Below, in pieces: positions 35,451 to 47,744 of a DNA stretch of 64,000 nucleotides. Within the stretch, counting starts at the first letter, position 1; the number at the start of each line of letters is the position of its first letter. The notes under the pieces are model-generated. The model was not told where the DNA came from and searched no databases. It was given only the letters and a program-made list of their open reading frames with translations. The stretch covers positions 226,096 to 290,095 of the forward strand of contig NW_001799511.1 in the NCBI RefSeq assembly GCF_000165425.1, read 5' to 3'. The DNA comes from Paramecium tetraurelia (Eukaryota > Ciliophora > Oligohymenophorea > Peniculida > Parameciidae). A program made the translations under genes and the position numbers.

Positions 35451-36360
35451 ATTAATGAAAAATAAAATATTAAAGAAACTTATTTTAAAGTATTCAAGGC
35501 TTCTGAAATTTATAATAAAACGGTTATATATAACCTTTTCTTAGAATATAAGCAATTTAATGATTTCATATTTTGGATTATTTTTGATTTCCTTTTGTTC
35601 ATGTTCATGCTGTTACAATTCCTCAAAAATCAAGATCTATTCATCCACTTTTTCACTCTTAATATACTTATTTTTCATAAAACTCTTACTTTCTTATTCT
35701 ATTCAACCGTGTTTGCTTTTCAATAAGCTCTAACTTATTATGATTGTATTTATTGATTCATCAATAAATTACAATTCATTTAAAAGCTACAAAACAAGTT
35801 GTTTAAATTACAACTTCTATATTAGATTTATCAATAAATTTGCATCCCCTAATTTAGGAATAATATAAAAAATTATTATGTTCAAATATAAGGAAAAAAA
35901 GAATTAAGAATTGCAAAAAAAATACTAAGATACGAAAATTTGATATAGCTGAGATAAGATAAAGACAGAAAACAAAGGAAAATAGCTTAAAAGAAATCAT
36001 AAAATTAGCCAGATTAGAAATCAAGTAAAGGACTATTAGAAATAAATGTTATAGTAATTATAAGAGCCTTTAGATTCGAAACTTAAAAACTTTGAATAAT
36101 AATAAGATAGAAGAGAATAATTAATGATATGGGTTAAGTTATAAAAATAGTTAAAAAAGGAAAGGAAAGAATTATCAATCGAAATTATAAAGGTTATATC
36201 GCGAACGAAGGCCGAAAAAAGGATTAAGTGAAGAAAATTAAAATTAAAAAAATGGATCAGAAACTGAGGGAAACTATTAGAAGAAGATAGCAATAATGTT
36301 CTTGATTTTTACAATTTTTGATATCAAATTTTATTATTTGTTATTTAACGAATATTTTTA
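35451..36360. other. Spacer with a purine-rich, coding-like patch
   Basis: From about 35880 to 36300 the plus strand is A/G-rich, and each of its frames holds long Lys/Gln/Arg-rich, helix-like stretches (KERKELSIEIIK, FDIAEIRQRQKTKENSLKEI), but no splice path joins them. It may be a decayed coiled-coil gene or only low-complexity DNA. The rest is AT-rich spacer. Confidence 0.3.
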
Positions 36361-37770
36361 ATGAACACTATGAAAAAAATGTCAGAAAGCAGGCATTTCT
36401 CGTCTTAATAATAAGGTATAATTCAATTATATAAAGAAGAAAGTAGTCCATTAATGAATTAATCCACAAATTAATCAACTAAAAAAAGAAGCAAAAACAA
36501 AGAAAATATAAATTTGTTTAATGAAGTTAATTCCTTACTCTAGTATTACCAAAATTCTAATATCCTCAAAAGTATTTCAATATATATGTAATAAGAAAAA
36601 ACATCATTGCCAACTTCGATGGTTTCTCCTAAGAAAATGATGGATGATATATTTTTGAAGCAAGTACTCTAAACAAGAAAAACTAATAGCAGAAATAAAG
36701 TCAGTGTATCATAGAATGTAGGATAAAAAGTTTTAAGCTTATCACCAATAGAATAAAAATAAAAATCATTCACTAAAGGTAACCAATTTCGTTGTGCCTA
36801 TCACGCTAATAAGAAAGTATAAAAATCTGTTAAAATAGGCAAAATTTTTTGAATATAATCGCAGCATTGGAGCTATATTCTATTGTTCTGAATGCTCTGT
36901 TGGAAAACTAATTAAAGGAAATATTCTCTTTCCTGTTGAAAATTATCAAGTTAAACAGGTGTCGAATAAAAAACGAGAAAATCAGTCTGTTAGTAGAGCT
37001 AATTTTTGGTCTGTGGACGAAAATTCACTCCTATCTAATTCTCCCTTTTTATTAGAGTCTACTGATACATTCACTAGTATAACTGATGAGACAGAGGACA
37101 AAGCAAAGGAATTAAAGGACTTTTAGAAATCTTTATCTTCTTTATAATAGGAATGCTAATCAATTATTGAAAATTCTAAAGGAAATACTTATTAGACCCA
37201 ATTCAATTCAATAAATACAGAGTTACAATAACTACTATATATGATAAATATTCAGTCAATGAAGTTGTTGTAACAATTGCAATCTTAAAATCATTTATAA
37301 TAAGTCTATGAAGTACAAAATGAATTAAATTCGATTTTATCTGACATTTAATCAAATGAATCAAATATACTCAATAATATGTCAATTAAGCCATTTAAAT
37401 AAATAATGAATGTAATGCATTTTTCTTATTTTAGAAATATAAGGAAAAATTGAAAGGACACACATAAACAATTAATAATTGCTCAAGCAGTCAATAAATT
37501 TTTGAATTGGATGATAGATTACAAAAATTAAATAAAGTTAAAAAAATGCTCAAAACCAATTTTAAAATAGAAACTGACGAATAGGAATTGTTGAGTACTA
37601 AAAGAAAACTTAGTAGTAATGTTTATATTTCTTTCGAAAATAAAGAAATGTTCTTAGCAGCAGCAGCTGCAAATAAAGCCAATAGTGTTCATGTCAAGGA
37701 TGAGCCCGATTTAGTTCAAATTGATGATAAATGTCATCTACTTGAATCTCCTAATTTTATTCAGAATTGA
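36361..37770 (+). CDS. Hypothetical protein with a Cys/His cluster, B-box-like
   Basis: Three introns (21, 22 and 23 nt) give 447 residues from the ATG at 36361. In-frame ATGs at 36370 and 36379 are equally possible starts, and MSESRHFSSQQQ from 36379 looks the most natural. A small Cys/His region (FRCAYHANKK, then FYCSECSVGKLIKGN) could bind one zinc ion like a B-box, but the spacing is not diagnostic. Downstream is a Gln/Ser-rich helical region and a C-terminal segment with an Ala run (MFLAAAAANKANSV). Role unknown. Phases of the second and third introns are needed to keep the frame open. Confidence 0.68.
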
Positions 37771-37838
37771 ATTAAAATATAGTTTTTTGTTTGATTTATT
37801 TTATTAAACTCAATTATTATTTTGTTTTATTTTACAAT

Positions 37839-38345
37839 ATGGATTGGAATATTCTTTATAAATAATCTCAAATTAATTAAAAGCTTATAAATAAATAGAT
37901 TTATTTGAACCAAAACCAAGACAATTCTATCTCATTCTATTATATTACTAATCAATGTGGAATGTAATATTTGAAAAATAATTTAATGGAATTTAGTATC
38001 ACTTACCTTTAAAGACTTCAAAAAGTTATTAAAAACTACAAGTAGTTAATTAGTGTTATGATCGAAAATAATTAACAAATTATTATTAAGATTACCAAAA
38101 ATTTAACATCCCTAAAATACTTGTAACTTTCGACCCATATAATTTGTTGTTATTTTTAATTAATAACTTGTAAAGATATATTGCTTCATAAAATAAGTGC
38201 AAATTTAAGCAAAAAGTTTAGTTTAAACTCTTTTAAAGTCATTATAAAATTTGACATGATTAAAAACTAATATCCTTAAAATCAGGGAGAATAATAAAAA
38301 CAATTCCTTATAGATTAAATCACAGATGTACATAGCGAGAATTGA
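37839..38345 (+). CDS. Possible hypothetical protein, 168 codons
   Basis: An intronless frame from MDWNILYKQSQINQKLINKQ to UGA at 38343-38345 starts 68 bp after the preceding stop. The composition is Asn/Gln/Lys/Ile-rich with modestly hydrophobic segments (HIICCYFQLITCKDILLHK). I see no family. A UGA-free frame of this length can occur by chance here, so the call is weak. Confidence 0.32.
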
Positions 38346-38630
38346 GAAATTAAGAAGAATTTAAATTTTTAAAAGTAAGATGAAAATATTCACTTTAAGA
38401 TGGGCAATATAACATTTTGAGGAAAAATGTAAAATTTCATATTTGGAGAATGTTAAATTGATAACTTAATGAATATTTTGAAAATATCGACCACCAGATG
38501 TAGTATTAAGTAAGATTTTAATAAATGTTTTATTAATTAAAATCATGATGGTTTGAAATAACTGAATAAAAGAAAAAACTGAATTCATATTAATAACTCT
38601 TTCCTTCTAATTTTTCAAAAAATTAATTAA

Positions 38631-39416
38631 ATGTCAATATCATCATCAAATTCGCATACTCCAATACCATAAAGAAAACCATGGACCACCTAGGAGGATG
38701 AACTGTTGACTGAACTTAGAAAAAACAACAATTTAGATTGGATTGAGGTGGCAAGAAGAATTGATGGAAGAAATCCATCATAATGTGCTTAGAGATGGAA
38801 AAGAATAAAAGGGTTTAAGTTGAGAAAGCAATGGACTGAAGAAGAAAATCAAAAACTTATCGACTTAGTTTCGAATTTTGGTTATCATTGGAGTAAAATT
38901 AGTTCTTTTCTTCCATAAAGAACTGGAAAGTAGATTAGAGAACATTATCTTAACTAACTACATCCAGATATTAATAATGAACCATGGACTAAGGAAGAAG
39001 ATGAAATAGTAGTAGAATTTTACAAAAAAGTTGGTGGTAAATGGAGTCAGATTAGTAAACATTTGAATAAAAGATCAGAAAATAGCATAAAGAATCGATT
39101 CTACTCCTACTTGAGAAACAAATATCTAAATATCAAAAACCCATATTACATCGTACCAGAAAAAAAATAAAAATTAAACGAATTCCAAGATCCTAAGCAA
39201 AAATTAGAAAAACAAATGAATAATCCAATGATATAAGAAGCTTCATTTTAACCTAATTATCAACAAGTTCCTAGAGAATAAAACATGCAATTATTTATGC
39301 CATACTATCCAAATTAATTCGTCCAATATTCTATGGCCTATCCTTGCGCTATGTTCGTGCCAATCTATGTATATTAATAGCAAGAAACCTAAGTAAATTA
39401 GATCATGCGATATTGA
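38631..39416 (+). CDS. Three-repeat Myb (R1R2R3) DNA-binding protein
   Basis: Intronless, 261 residues. Three SANT/Myb repeats with the expected Trp spacing: RKPWTTQEDELLTELRK...NPSQCAQRWKRI, RKQWTEEENQKLIDLVSN...RTGKQIREHYLN, NEPWTKEEDEIVVEFYKK...RSENSIKNRFYS. The third repeat ends like animal and plant c-Myb R3 (IKNRF/HW). The C-terminus is Gln/Pro/Tyr-rich (PYYPNQFVQYSMAYPCAMFV), compatible with an activation segment. It is probably a nuclear transcription factor; targets are unknown. Confidence 0.92.
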
Positions 39417-40338
39417 TTATTAATTTTACATTATCGAGTTTATTAAAAACAATATAAAGAACCATTGATAATATTTATTATATTCAATCGTAAAATAACT
39501 CTCTAAGTCAATATCTTAAAGTAGTAACCCTTAAAATTGGATTTCAACAATAAACAATATTTTAAAGAACTTTTATTTTTGTTTAGCAATGCGTTTTATC
39601 ACAATGTTTTTTATGATATTTATATAAATTTAAGTAAAATAGAAACAAAATATTTATTAAACATAGATTCATTAAATTAATTTTGATTCTCCTTTTTTCT
39701 CGAATCTATTAATAATAAGGCTCTATTTAATCAATTAGAATAACATTGTTAAGCCTCATTTAATGTATTTACAATGTTTATCTTAATAAAATAAACTAAA
39801 TTTTTAAATGGAAGACTATAAAATCTGAGTAGATATCCTTCCATAATTCCAATAAGAATTTTCTTAAGCACTTGAATCTCTACTTCAACTGATGTAGTTT
39901 GAATATAAGATGTAGTATTTTATTCATTTAAATATTTAAAGCACAATTACCATTAAGGATTTAAAATAATGGCTTTTTTTCGTCATTTCTTTTAATGGCA
40001 TTGTCAGTTATTTATAAGAATATTATATGAAATGTAGAAAAAATTTCAAGTTCATATTAATTAAAAGTATCAAAAAAGGCCTTAATTAATGAATTATTTA
40101 TTAATATTATTATTAATATTTATATAGCAATATCACTTTCATATAAAAAGATAACTTATTTTTTATTTTTTCACTATTTTATTTTAGCTTGAATTAGAAA
40201 TAAGTTTCGATATCCTATCTTCTGTAATTTATAATTATGAACCCTATTAACCTCATTATTCTTAAGATCTTTTTGAAATATAATTCGAAGAATTCATTGC
40301 TATAAGGTGTATCGATTTTAAATAATATACTTATTAAA
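39417..40338. other. AT-rich spacer
   Basis: About 920 bp with no gene, RNA or repeat that I can support. Confidence 0.4.
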
Positions 40339-42305
40339 ATGGGTGATTTAAAAATATCAACTCTTAACCTCACTAAAAGGTACAGCAATTCTTTTTAACT
40401 GTTTCTGATGGTGCATAGTCATCGGGTCTTCAGAGGGTTTTTCATCATGCTGTTATTGTTTCATATGATTTTGTTGCTTGTGCCATGGATTGAGATCAAA
40501 ATACCAGCATGGCCAATATTAAAAATAATATTTGCAATAGGTGCTTCTTTGTGGCCATTTCCAACCTTTGACATGTTGTCTGAAGAAAACTTATACTTGA
40601 GACAAATATTAATGAAAACATTAGAGATTTCAGTGATAATGTTATATGCTATAGATTTATTGCCAAAAATTTTTATTTGGAGATAAAATGTGCTTTGGAA
40701 ATTTGTCAATATTGTCATTTTATCATAAATGATGTTTTTATTGCCTGTGTCAATAATTGCATATGATAAAGTTGCACTGCCAACCGACACCATGAAATTA
40801 CGTATATTTTCTATTAGCTTTTGTTTTGTGATTGTTTGTGAAATTCTAAGTATAAGAGAATAAAAATCATTGAGATTCTTACAAATAACACAAAGGTAAT
40901 AAGAGAAGCAAAGATAAATAAAATAAAAAATCCAGGAATTTAGTTGGTGCGAGATAGTGAAACATGATTCTCCGAATGATTGTTGGGTCGTCATTAAAGA
41001 TAAAATCTATGATGTTACTTAATTTTTATAGTATCACCCAGGGTAACTATATTCCTAAATCATTTAGCGGTAATATGATTCTTGATGGAGCAGGTGGAGA
41101 CTGCACTGCCCTTTGGTATTCTTATCATCCGAGTTATTTGACAAAATAAGAGCCCCCTTAACAGTATATGATCGGGAAGGTCAGAGATTATTAGTAATAT
41201 TATTCATACGACGATGATTTCTATTAAAACATAAAGGAAGAAGTTGAACAAAAGATTCCAAGATAGAACTGGCAAAATCATTGGGTTCTTTTTTTGAAAG
41301 GATTCCTCTGTTTGACTGGATATTTAGCATGTTTGTACTATTATGTAAATTATTGCACTTTATTGTCTGCGATATTATTAGGATTCTTCGCTGCATAAGT
41401 AAATTAGTAAATCAATAATTAGGCTGATGTTAATATTATGCATGATGGAAATCATTATGCCTTCTCGTCGAATAAAACATTATCATTTCTAGCTGGTTAT
41501 GTTTTGGATCTCACCTTTTCTACAAGTGTGGTGTACAGAAGATCTCACAATTTCGGACATCATAGTTGTGTGAACCATTTAGAACTGGATAGGGCATTTG
41601 ATACTACATTCCCATATATAAGATTGCATCCTCTTCAGCAAAGATTCTGGTATCATAAATATTAGCATTTGTACATTTGGATTATTTATACATTTGTTAA
41701 TTTCACTGATGTAATGGGAACTTTTGATGAAATGCAATGGTTCAGCAATTATCCCTGCAGAAGAGGGTATGTATCTAAATTGTAAGTATTCTTGTAAATA
41801 ATCGTCAAACTCTTATGGATTTCAATTACATTAATTTATCCTTCGATCAAATTCTCTTACAAGGTTGCCTTCGGAATGTGGTTTGTGTACAATGCAGTAC
41901 ACAGTTATAATTACGCTTTGTTCTTTTCAGTCAATCATTGGACTCTGGAGGCTGGTGTGGTGGATAACCAAAACATCAACTAAACAAATTGGGGTAAATT
42001 GTAAATCTAAAATTCTTCTAATTTTGCTCTTGATTCTTTTATTTGGACTCACCTATCTGGCGGACTTAATTATTAAGTAAGGCTAAATAGTAATTACTTA
42101 GATTGAGCATCACCTATTTCCATAGTTTGCACACACTAGACTCAAGGAAATAAAGAGCACTATTTAAGTGAAAGCTAAATAAGCCAAGATAAAGTAAGAA
42201 ATAGATAAATTTTATTCTAGTTATTTTGAGTTCCCATCATTTTTAGATGCCTTAATTAGTCACTATAAATTGTTAAAAATTTTAGGATCAAAAGATAAAA
42301 TTTGA
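40339..42305 (+). CDS. Front-end fatty acid desaturase: N-terminal TM region + cytochrome b5 + desaturase
   Basis: Three introns (25, 24 and 25 nt) give 630 residues. The desaturase has the three His boxes: HDGNH, HNFGHH and QIEHH, the last assembled across the final intron. QIEHH with Gln in first place is typical of front-end (delta-5/delta-6 type) enzymes. Before it lies a cytochrome b5 domain with the heme motif HPGG and KDKIYDVTQFLQYHPGG. Unusually, about 180 residues precede cytochrome b5, with four or so membrane spans (RGFFIMLLLFHMILLLVPW, ILMKTLEISVIMLYAIDLLP). The ATG at 40339 is chosen because the frame stays open to it and the local sequence is protein-like. It should act in the ER on polyunsaturated fatty acids. 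Confidence 0.9.
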
Positions 42306-42339
42306 AATAATTTAATAATTAATTAATTAATAATTAGAA

Positions 42340-42988
42340 ATGAAATTCATCATCGTTTTTTGTTTGATCTCTCTAGGTTAAATGAATGATTCTTATATTA
42401 ATGAAAATATTTAGCATTAATTTTAACTCTTTATAGAAAATGAAATAAACATAAAAAGTCTACTAAAATCGTTTTAAGACGAGTTTTTGGAAGTAAACAT
42501 GAAAAAGCTCAACTATTAACCTAAGCAAATGTTCATTAACAACATTTTGAGTACCCAAAAGCATACACCTTAAGGTTGTTACCAAGAATTGATATCATTA
42601 AACTCACAATCTTAACAAAATATTTTAGACTAAGACCAATTGCTTTAATAAATGGAAAGAACTGTATTATCATGCTACTAATTATAAAAATGTAAGATTT
42701 TAAGTTAGACTACTAGATTGGGATTAGGTTTAGACTTGTTTCATATAAATGAATGCATTATAGGGGAATATTGGCAAATTGGAAAAAATAAATAAACATT
42801 CATCCAATAGTTACATGGTATTACGATAATTGGTTGAGAATGTCTTATTGAAATGTCAGAGTAGCAATAATGATACGATATTAAACAATAAGTGTCAGAA
42901 TAGTTTATTGATTATCGGAGGATTGAAGGAGAATGCAGGCAACTTTGGAGAGATTTATAATGGTTTTCTTTCTAATTGTTGGATATGA
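42340..42988 (+). CDS. Small secreted protein, unknown family
   Basis: One 25-nt intron leaves 207 residues. It begins with a signal peptide (MKFIIVFCLISLGQ). The mature part is helical, Gln/Asn-rich, with about seven spread Cys (PQGCYQELISL, VLSCYQLQKYW, TCFIQMNALQG, LLKCQSSNND, NNKCQNSLLIIGG) and ends SNCWI. This looks like a helical, disulfide-bonded secretory protein. It starts 34 bp after the desaturase stop and ends 22 bp before Rab11. Confidence 0.72.
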
Positions 42989-43010
42989 AATATTATAAAT
43001 TTAATTATTA

Positions 43011-43754
43011 ATGTCAAGAACAAATGATGAAGATTATGATTACTTATTCAAAATAGTTTTGATAGGTGAGTTTAATGAATAAAGATTTAGGTGATTCTGG
43101 AGTGGGAAAGACAAACATTTTGAAGAGATTCATTAATAATGAATTTCAACTTGAGTCGAAACCAACGATTGGAGTTGAATTCGCAACTAAGACATTTCAG
43201 CAATAAGGGAAATCAGTGAAATGCTAAATCTGGGATACTGCAGGATAGGAGAGGTAAGTTTTGTTACAAAATGATATTTTAGATTTAGAGCAATTACAAA
43301 TGCATATTATAGAGGAGCTGTGGGAGCATTTATCTGTTATGATATCACGAGAGAAATCACATTCAAAAACACAGAAAAATGGTTATCAGAGTTAAAGGAA
43401 CATGCAGATGGGAACATTGTGATTATTATGATTGGAAATAAAATAGATGCAGTTGATTCAAGGGTATGGCTATATCTTAATATAGGCTGTGAGGACAGAC
43501 GAGGCCTAAGACTATTGTGAATCGCAGAAAATAGGATTCATCGAAACTTCAGCATTGGATGGGACTAACATTGATGTTGCATTCAATAAGATTGTAGCAA
43601 GTACTCCATTCTTATGACATAAATAGATATTTTTAACACAATTGGTTCTAAAAACATTAAGAAGGTAGTTTAAATGGCAACAGAGCAAGTACTCTTGGAA
43701 AAACCAAAGGTAACGCAATCCAAATCGAAAAAGAATAGAGAAGGATGTTGTTGA
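43011..43754 (+). CDS. Rab11-type small GTPase
   Basis: Four introns (25, 29, 22 and 26 nt) give 213 residues. G motifs are intact: [15 protein letters not shown] switch I, WDTAGQERFRAIT switch II, GNKID and [28 protein letters not shown] and [15 protein letters not shown] are Rab11/RabA hallmarks. The chain ends GCC, the double-Cys prenylation site. Rab11 controls recycling-endosome and post-Golgi traffic; in ciliates members act at the oral apparatus, the contractile vacuole or in recycling. Intron 1 begins GTGAGT instead of the usual GTA. Confidence 0.95.
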
Positions 43755-43952
43755 GTATATTTCATTTATGTCTTTGATTATTTATTATAAATGCTCCCAC
43801 TATTCAATCTAAATTAAGAATCTTAAAATGTTAATTGAAGTTGATTATTATTTTTAGTTTTCAATCAATGCCTTTCTGAGTTTGATGTGAGGAACCTTTT
43901 AGAAAATACACAATTAATTATACAGCAAATTATATTAATAAATTGCTTAATT

Positions 43953-45455
43953 ATGTATTCGATTAAAACAGAACCTCAACCAATTGCAATCGTTAGTTTA
44001 CAAATGAATGATACAGATGAAGAAATAAGAGTTTATGAAGGGGAAGACGTAGAAAACATTGTTAGACTATTTTGTTAACAGCATCAATTGGGATAAGATT
44101 GTGTTCTGTATTTGGTTGATCAAATAAATCAATAATTACAAAGAGAACCTTCTCCTAGATTTGGGGATAGTTTCGGAAACAAAAACATTTCTCATCAACT
44201 TCTCTACCCTTGTCATACTTAATAGAGTGACATTGGTATTACTACGTAAGATAGTAGTGTTAATGAAAATTAGAACTCAGCTTAAAAAAGTTATGAAATA
44301 TGGTAAAAAATCATAAATTAAAAAACAGATCTGAGATAACTCAGTTCTGTAACTTAAAATACATTATTATGGAATATTCCCAGTTCAGCCAGATGTAAAC
44401 TATTTTAAATTTATTATAGCTTACAACGATAATAAAAAAGTCACAACCAATGAAAGGCTTTATCGGGATGGCTTGGATAGGTAAAAAACCAAACTGGAAT
44501 AGGCCGAATAATATAAACTCCAGAAGTCCATATTGGAACAAAAAGAATCTACTTTCTAACCTTTAATATCTCCTCGATCCAGATAAATGGCAGAGTAGAA
44601 GAAATTAAGTAGACCTGATTGTTCTATTAATAATATTGGATTTCAATTGTATTAAAAGGGTTTAGATATGAATTCAAAGAAGGAAATACATCGAATGTAA
44701 ATGTAAGAATAGGAAAGAAAATAATCTCCTTTTTAACCTAGAATCACGGACACAAGTAGAAATAATTCTCAAAATAGATCAAATACTCCAATTCATGAAA
44801 AACTCTATTGTTAAGCTAAAGAAGATAAGAAAAAGAAGGAAGACTTTTAAAATAGAGAGTTTTCTAAAATTCATCCATTCCATCCTAATTCCTCAAAAAA
44901 CCAAATTAAACAATCTACTATTTAACAAAAGAAATTCGTTGATAAATTATTCAAAGAACAAGAAGAAAAATAGAAAAGAATAGAGAAAAAAAAGTAACCT
45001 TATGATTTCTATTTATTAGACAAGAGTTCTAAATTCAAACTTAAAGTCATGTTACTTTTAAACCAACCATCAATAAAGATGCTACTTATAAGAAGGTTAG
45101 TGAAAAGAAAGAAAATGAGGATATCAAGATTGCCTTAGATTTATAGAAAATGCAATCGCGTTTATAAAGTAAGAATTCTTTTAGTCAATCTGAGACGAGA
45201 ATTTCATCACAATAAAGCTTGCAATCTTTGCTTGATTTGAAAATTTAGAGAATTTTCAATAAATTAGACAGTGATAAGGATGGATATATTAGCAAAGATA
45301 ATCTGAGTTTGGAGGAACTGGATTGTGAGACCAAGAAGATTATTGAAGTGGTTCTAAATTAAATTGAAGAAGACTCGTATACGGAGATTAATTTAAAAGG
45401 GTTTAAGAAGCTTTGTGAGATGCATCATTTGCAAGAATAATTAAATAGTTTATGA
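43953..45455 (+). CDS. EF-hand coiled-coil protein, unknown family
   Basis: Two introns (25 and 26 nt) give 483 residues. The N-terminal 60 residues form a small folded segment (QPIAIVSLQMNDTDEEIRVY, EGEDVENIVRLFCQQH). The middle is basic, Gln/Lys/Arg-rich, with repeated FQP/RITD-type motifs (STFQPLISPRS, SPFQPRITD, HPFHPN, VTFKPTIN) seen in many ciliary microtubule-associated proteins. Near the C-terminus is one EF-hand-like loop (NKLDSDKDGYISKDNLS), probably Ca-binding, in a helical pair. A calcium-responsive cytoskeletal role is plausible but not shown. Confidence 0.78.
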
Positions 45456-45535
45456 ATAATTTTGGATTTTATTTATATTTATAAATCTATAAAATTGTTA
45501 TTTTTATCAAATTCATCTGTATTAATAATTTAATT

Positions 45536-46491
45536 ATGCTCTTATTTACAAATAGAAGATTATGGAGATTCGCTACTCAGAAGTATTCATGATACTTAAA
45601 CAAGAATTTATAAGGATTCCACTAAATTATCGGAAGAGGAAATATCGAAAATACTTTTTAAAGATGAAGAGCCTACTACAAACAACACCTAATAGAATCT
45701 GAATAATGAAGTTACAATCGACACCTTGTATGAGAAATCCAATATCAATGAACTATTGGACATCATTCAAAGAAAGGCCCAATAAGAAATCACTCCGAAA
45801 GAAGAACCGAAACAACCCACTAGATAAGATTTGCCATTAAAATATGGGTTACCTATTAAAAATGTGGGTTTGGATCTCACAGTGGAGAAAGTGGAGTAAT
45901 GAATTTGTGTCAATATTAATTTGCAGACCTCCCAAGACAGTGACAATGAAGATGTTTGATATTCTGAAATTGAATGAGCATACTTCTTATCAAGAGTACG
46001 AAAATGCAATATAACAATTTAAAGAAGGCTTGTATGGAAATGCAGTAAGACCTTTTTATGAAGTGAGAAACGAGATGAAAGAAACATTAAAAGAAGATGC
46101 TATACCCTATGCCTTATTGAATAACAATAAATACATGGAAGAAATTAGAGAAAACAGAGCACTCAATATCTCAATACCTGGCACAATCGAAAACGAACAT
46201 GCTCACAGATTCTTGAAGCTTAGACCTGTTGAAGAATTCAGACATACTCCATTGATTCCTATATCTGATAGACAAATGAGGGAATACCAAGAGAAGGTTG
46301 AAGCATATCACAGGAAAGGAGTGTATTTGGAAGTGTCAAGAGAATAGCTTTATTTTGCTTCATTCGTCGCAGGAATTTTGTATATTATGTTTAGAATGTT
46401 TCAATGGGTTCTTAAGAAGGAGGAAGAATAAGGTTTGCAATTTTAGAGACTCAAATTAAGGAGAATGGGAATGGCTTATGAGGTTGTTTGA
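45536..46491 (+). CDS. Probable mitochondrial single-span membrane protein, unknown family
   Basis: Two introns (22 and 31 nt) give 300 residues. The N-terminus (MLLFTNRRLWRFATQKIY) resembles a mitochondrial targeting peptide. The middle is hydrophilic and acidic. Towards the C-terminus EENRALNISIPGTIENEHAH and HTPLIPISDRQMREYQ are protein-like and look conserved. One membrane span (YFASFVAGILYIMFRMFQWV) is followed by a basic tail. The build resembles single-span respiratory-complex accessory subunits, but I cannot name it. The Gln-rich gene begins 28 bp downstream. Confidence 0.7.
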
Positions 46492-46519
46492 TATATAAAT
46501 TATAATTAGTAATTTCTTA

Positions 46520-47723
46520 ATGTATAAAATAACACCTCCTTCTCAACAAACCTACAAAGGTCCCAAATTACAGTAAAGTCGGATAAGTCAATTGTAAAAT
46601 AACGAAACTGTTACTGAAGATGTCTTGCAGAGCTCAACTGAACAATATAGAGAATAATTGGAAGAGATGCTTGATCTGAAACCAAGCATAAGGGATTTTA
46701 AGTCAAACAACAAAAACAACCAACCTGATTTGTGGAAAACTGTATAATAAATCGAAAAGAGAATGCAAGAACAAGAATAGAACTTGCAAAGAGTCAACAG
46801 CGAATAATCAGAAGAAATTAATAAATTAAAAAGTGAAATAAAATAACAGAAGTAGTTGTACGAGTAAGAAATTGAAGAAATTAAATATTCATCAAGAATT
46901 CAAAGCTAAAAACCTCAACCTTCTTATAATTCATACACTCCCAAAAATACACGCGAATACAGTTATAGAAGTATAAGCAATAATAATCTCGAAGATGTGC
47001 AAGAAAAGCATTATTTACAATAATTGGTGTAAGACTTAAAATAACAGATCTTAGTCTTACAATAAAAGAATTACTACTCTCCTATTCAAAATACAGATAA
47101 TATTTGGGAATAGAAATTTAGATAATTAGAAAAATAAAAAGAAACTGAATTGTAAATGAAGGATTAGCATCACATAGAGCGTATTCGTAATTTAGAAACC
47201 TAATTATTAAATCAAAAATAATCCTATGAAAATGAGTTATTTGCAATCAGAAAGATCTTGGATGAAAAAAGCAAAGAAGATTCTCTGATCAGACATTAAA
47301 ATTAGAAATTGCAAAAAGACTTAAACTCTTACATCAATCAAGTACAGTATTTCAATAACTTAGTTTAATTTGCTATCATAATAGATTTAATAATAAAATC
47401 AGTAAATTTAGTAATATTAAATATAAATACAGTAATTATCCAATCAATTAAATCAATAATAGCCTATTAATTAAAACCAGTAATTGATGGAATTTGCTAA
47501 TTAACTACAATCGTTAACACATCTATTAGATAAAAAGAACCAGGAATGCGAATATTATAAATAGAGATCAGCATAGAATTAGTAGCCTCTATAGTAGAAT
47601 CCGTAAATAGTATCTTATCGTTAAGCTCTAACTCCAACAAGATAAAATACTCTATAACAAAGTTCTGATTCAATTGTCTTTCCTACTTTAACTAAACAAT
47701 AAATCTTATAGCAATTTTAATGA
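46520..47723 (+). CDS. Gln-rich coiled-coil protein
   Basis: One 22-nt intron leaves 393 residues. The chain is Gln/Asn/Glu-rich with several coiled-coil stretches (QEQEQNLQRVNSEQSEEINK, HHIERIRNLETQLLNQK) and a Gln-dense stretch (QQQNQQIQQYQIQIQQLSNQ). No catalytic or membrane feature. The intron is supported because reading through it leads to an implausible hydrophobic frame. Its stop lies only 21 bp from that of the convergent Cys-rich gene. Confidence 0.72.
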
Positions 47724-47744
47724 TATTAACATAAATATTAGATT

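Noticed and set aside
40461-40994. 177-codon minus-strand frame under the standard code
   Set aside because: It is a mirror of the desaturase N-terminal coding region, and that strand shows no family match or splice pattern.
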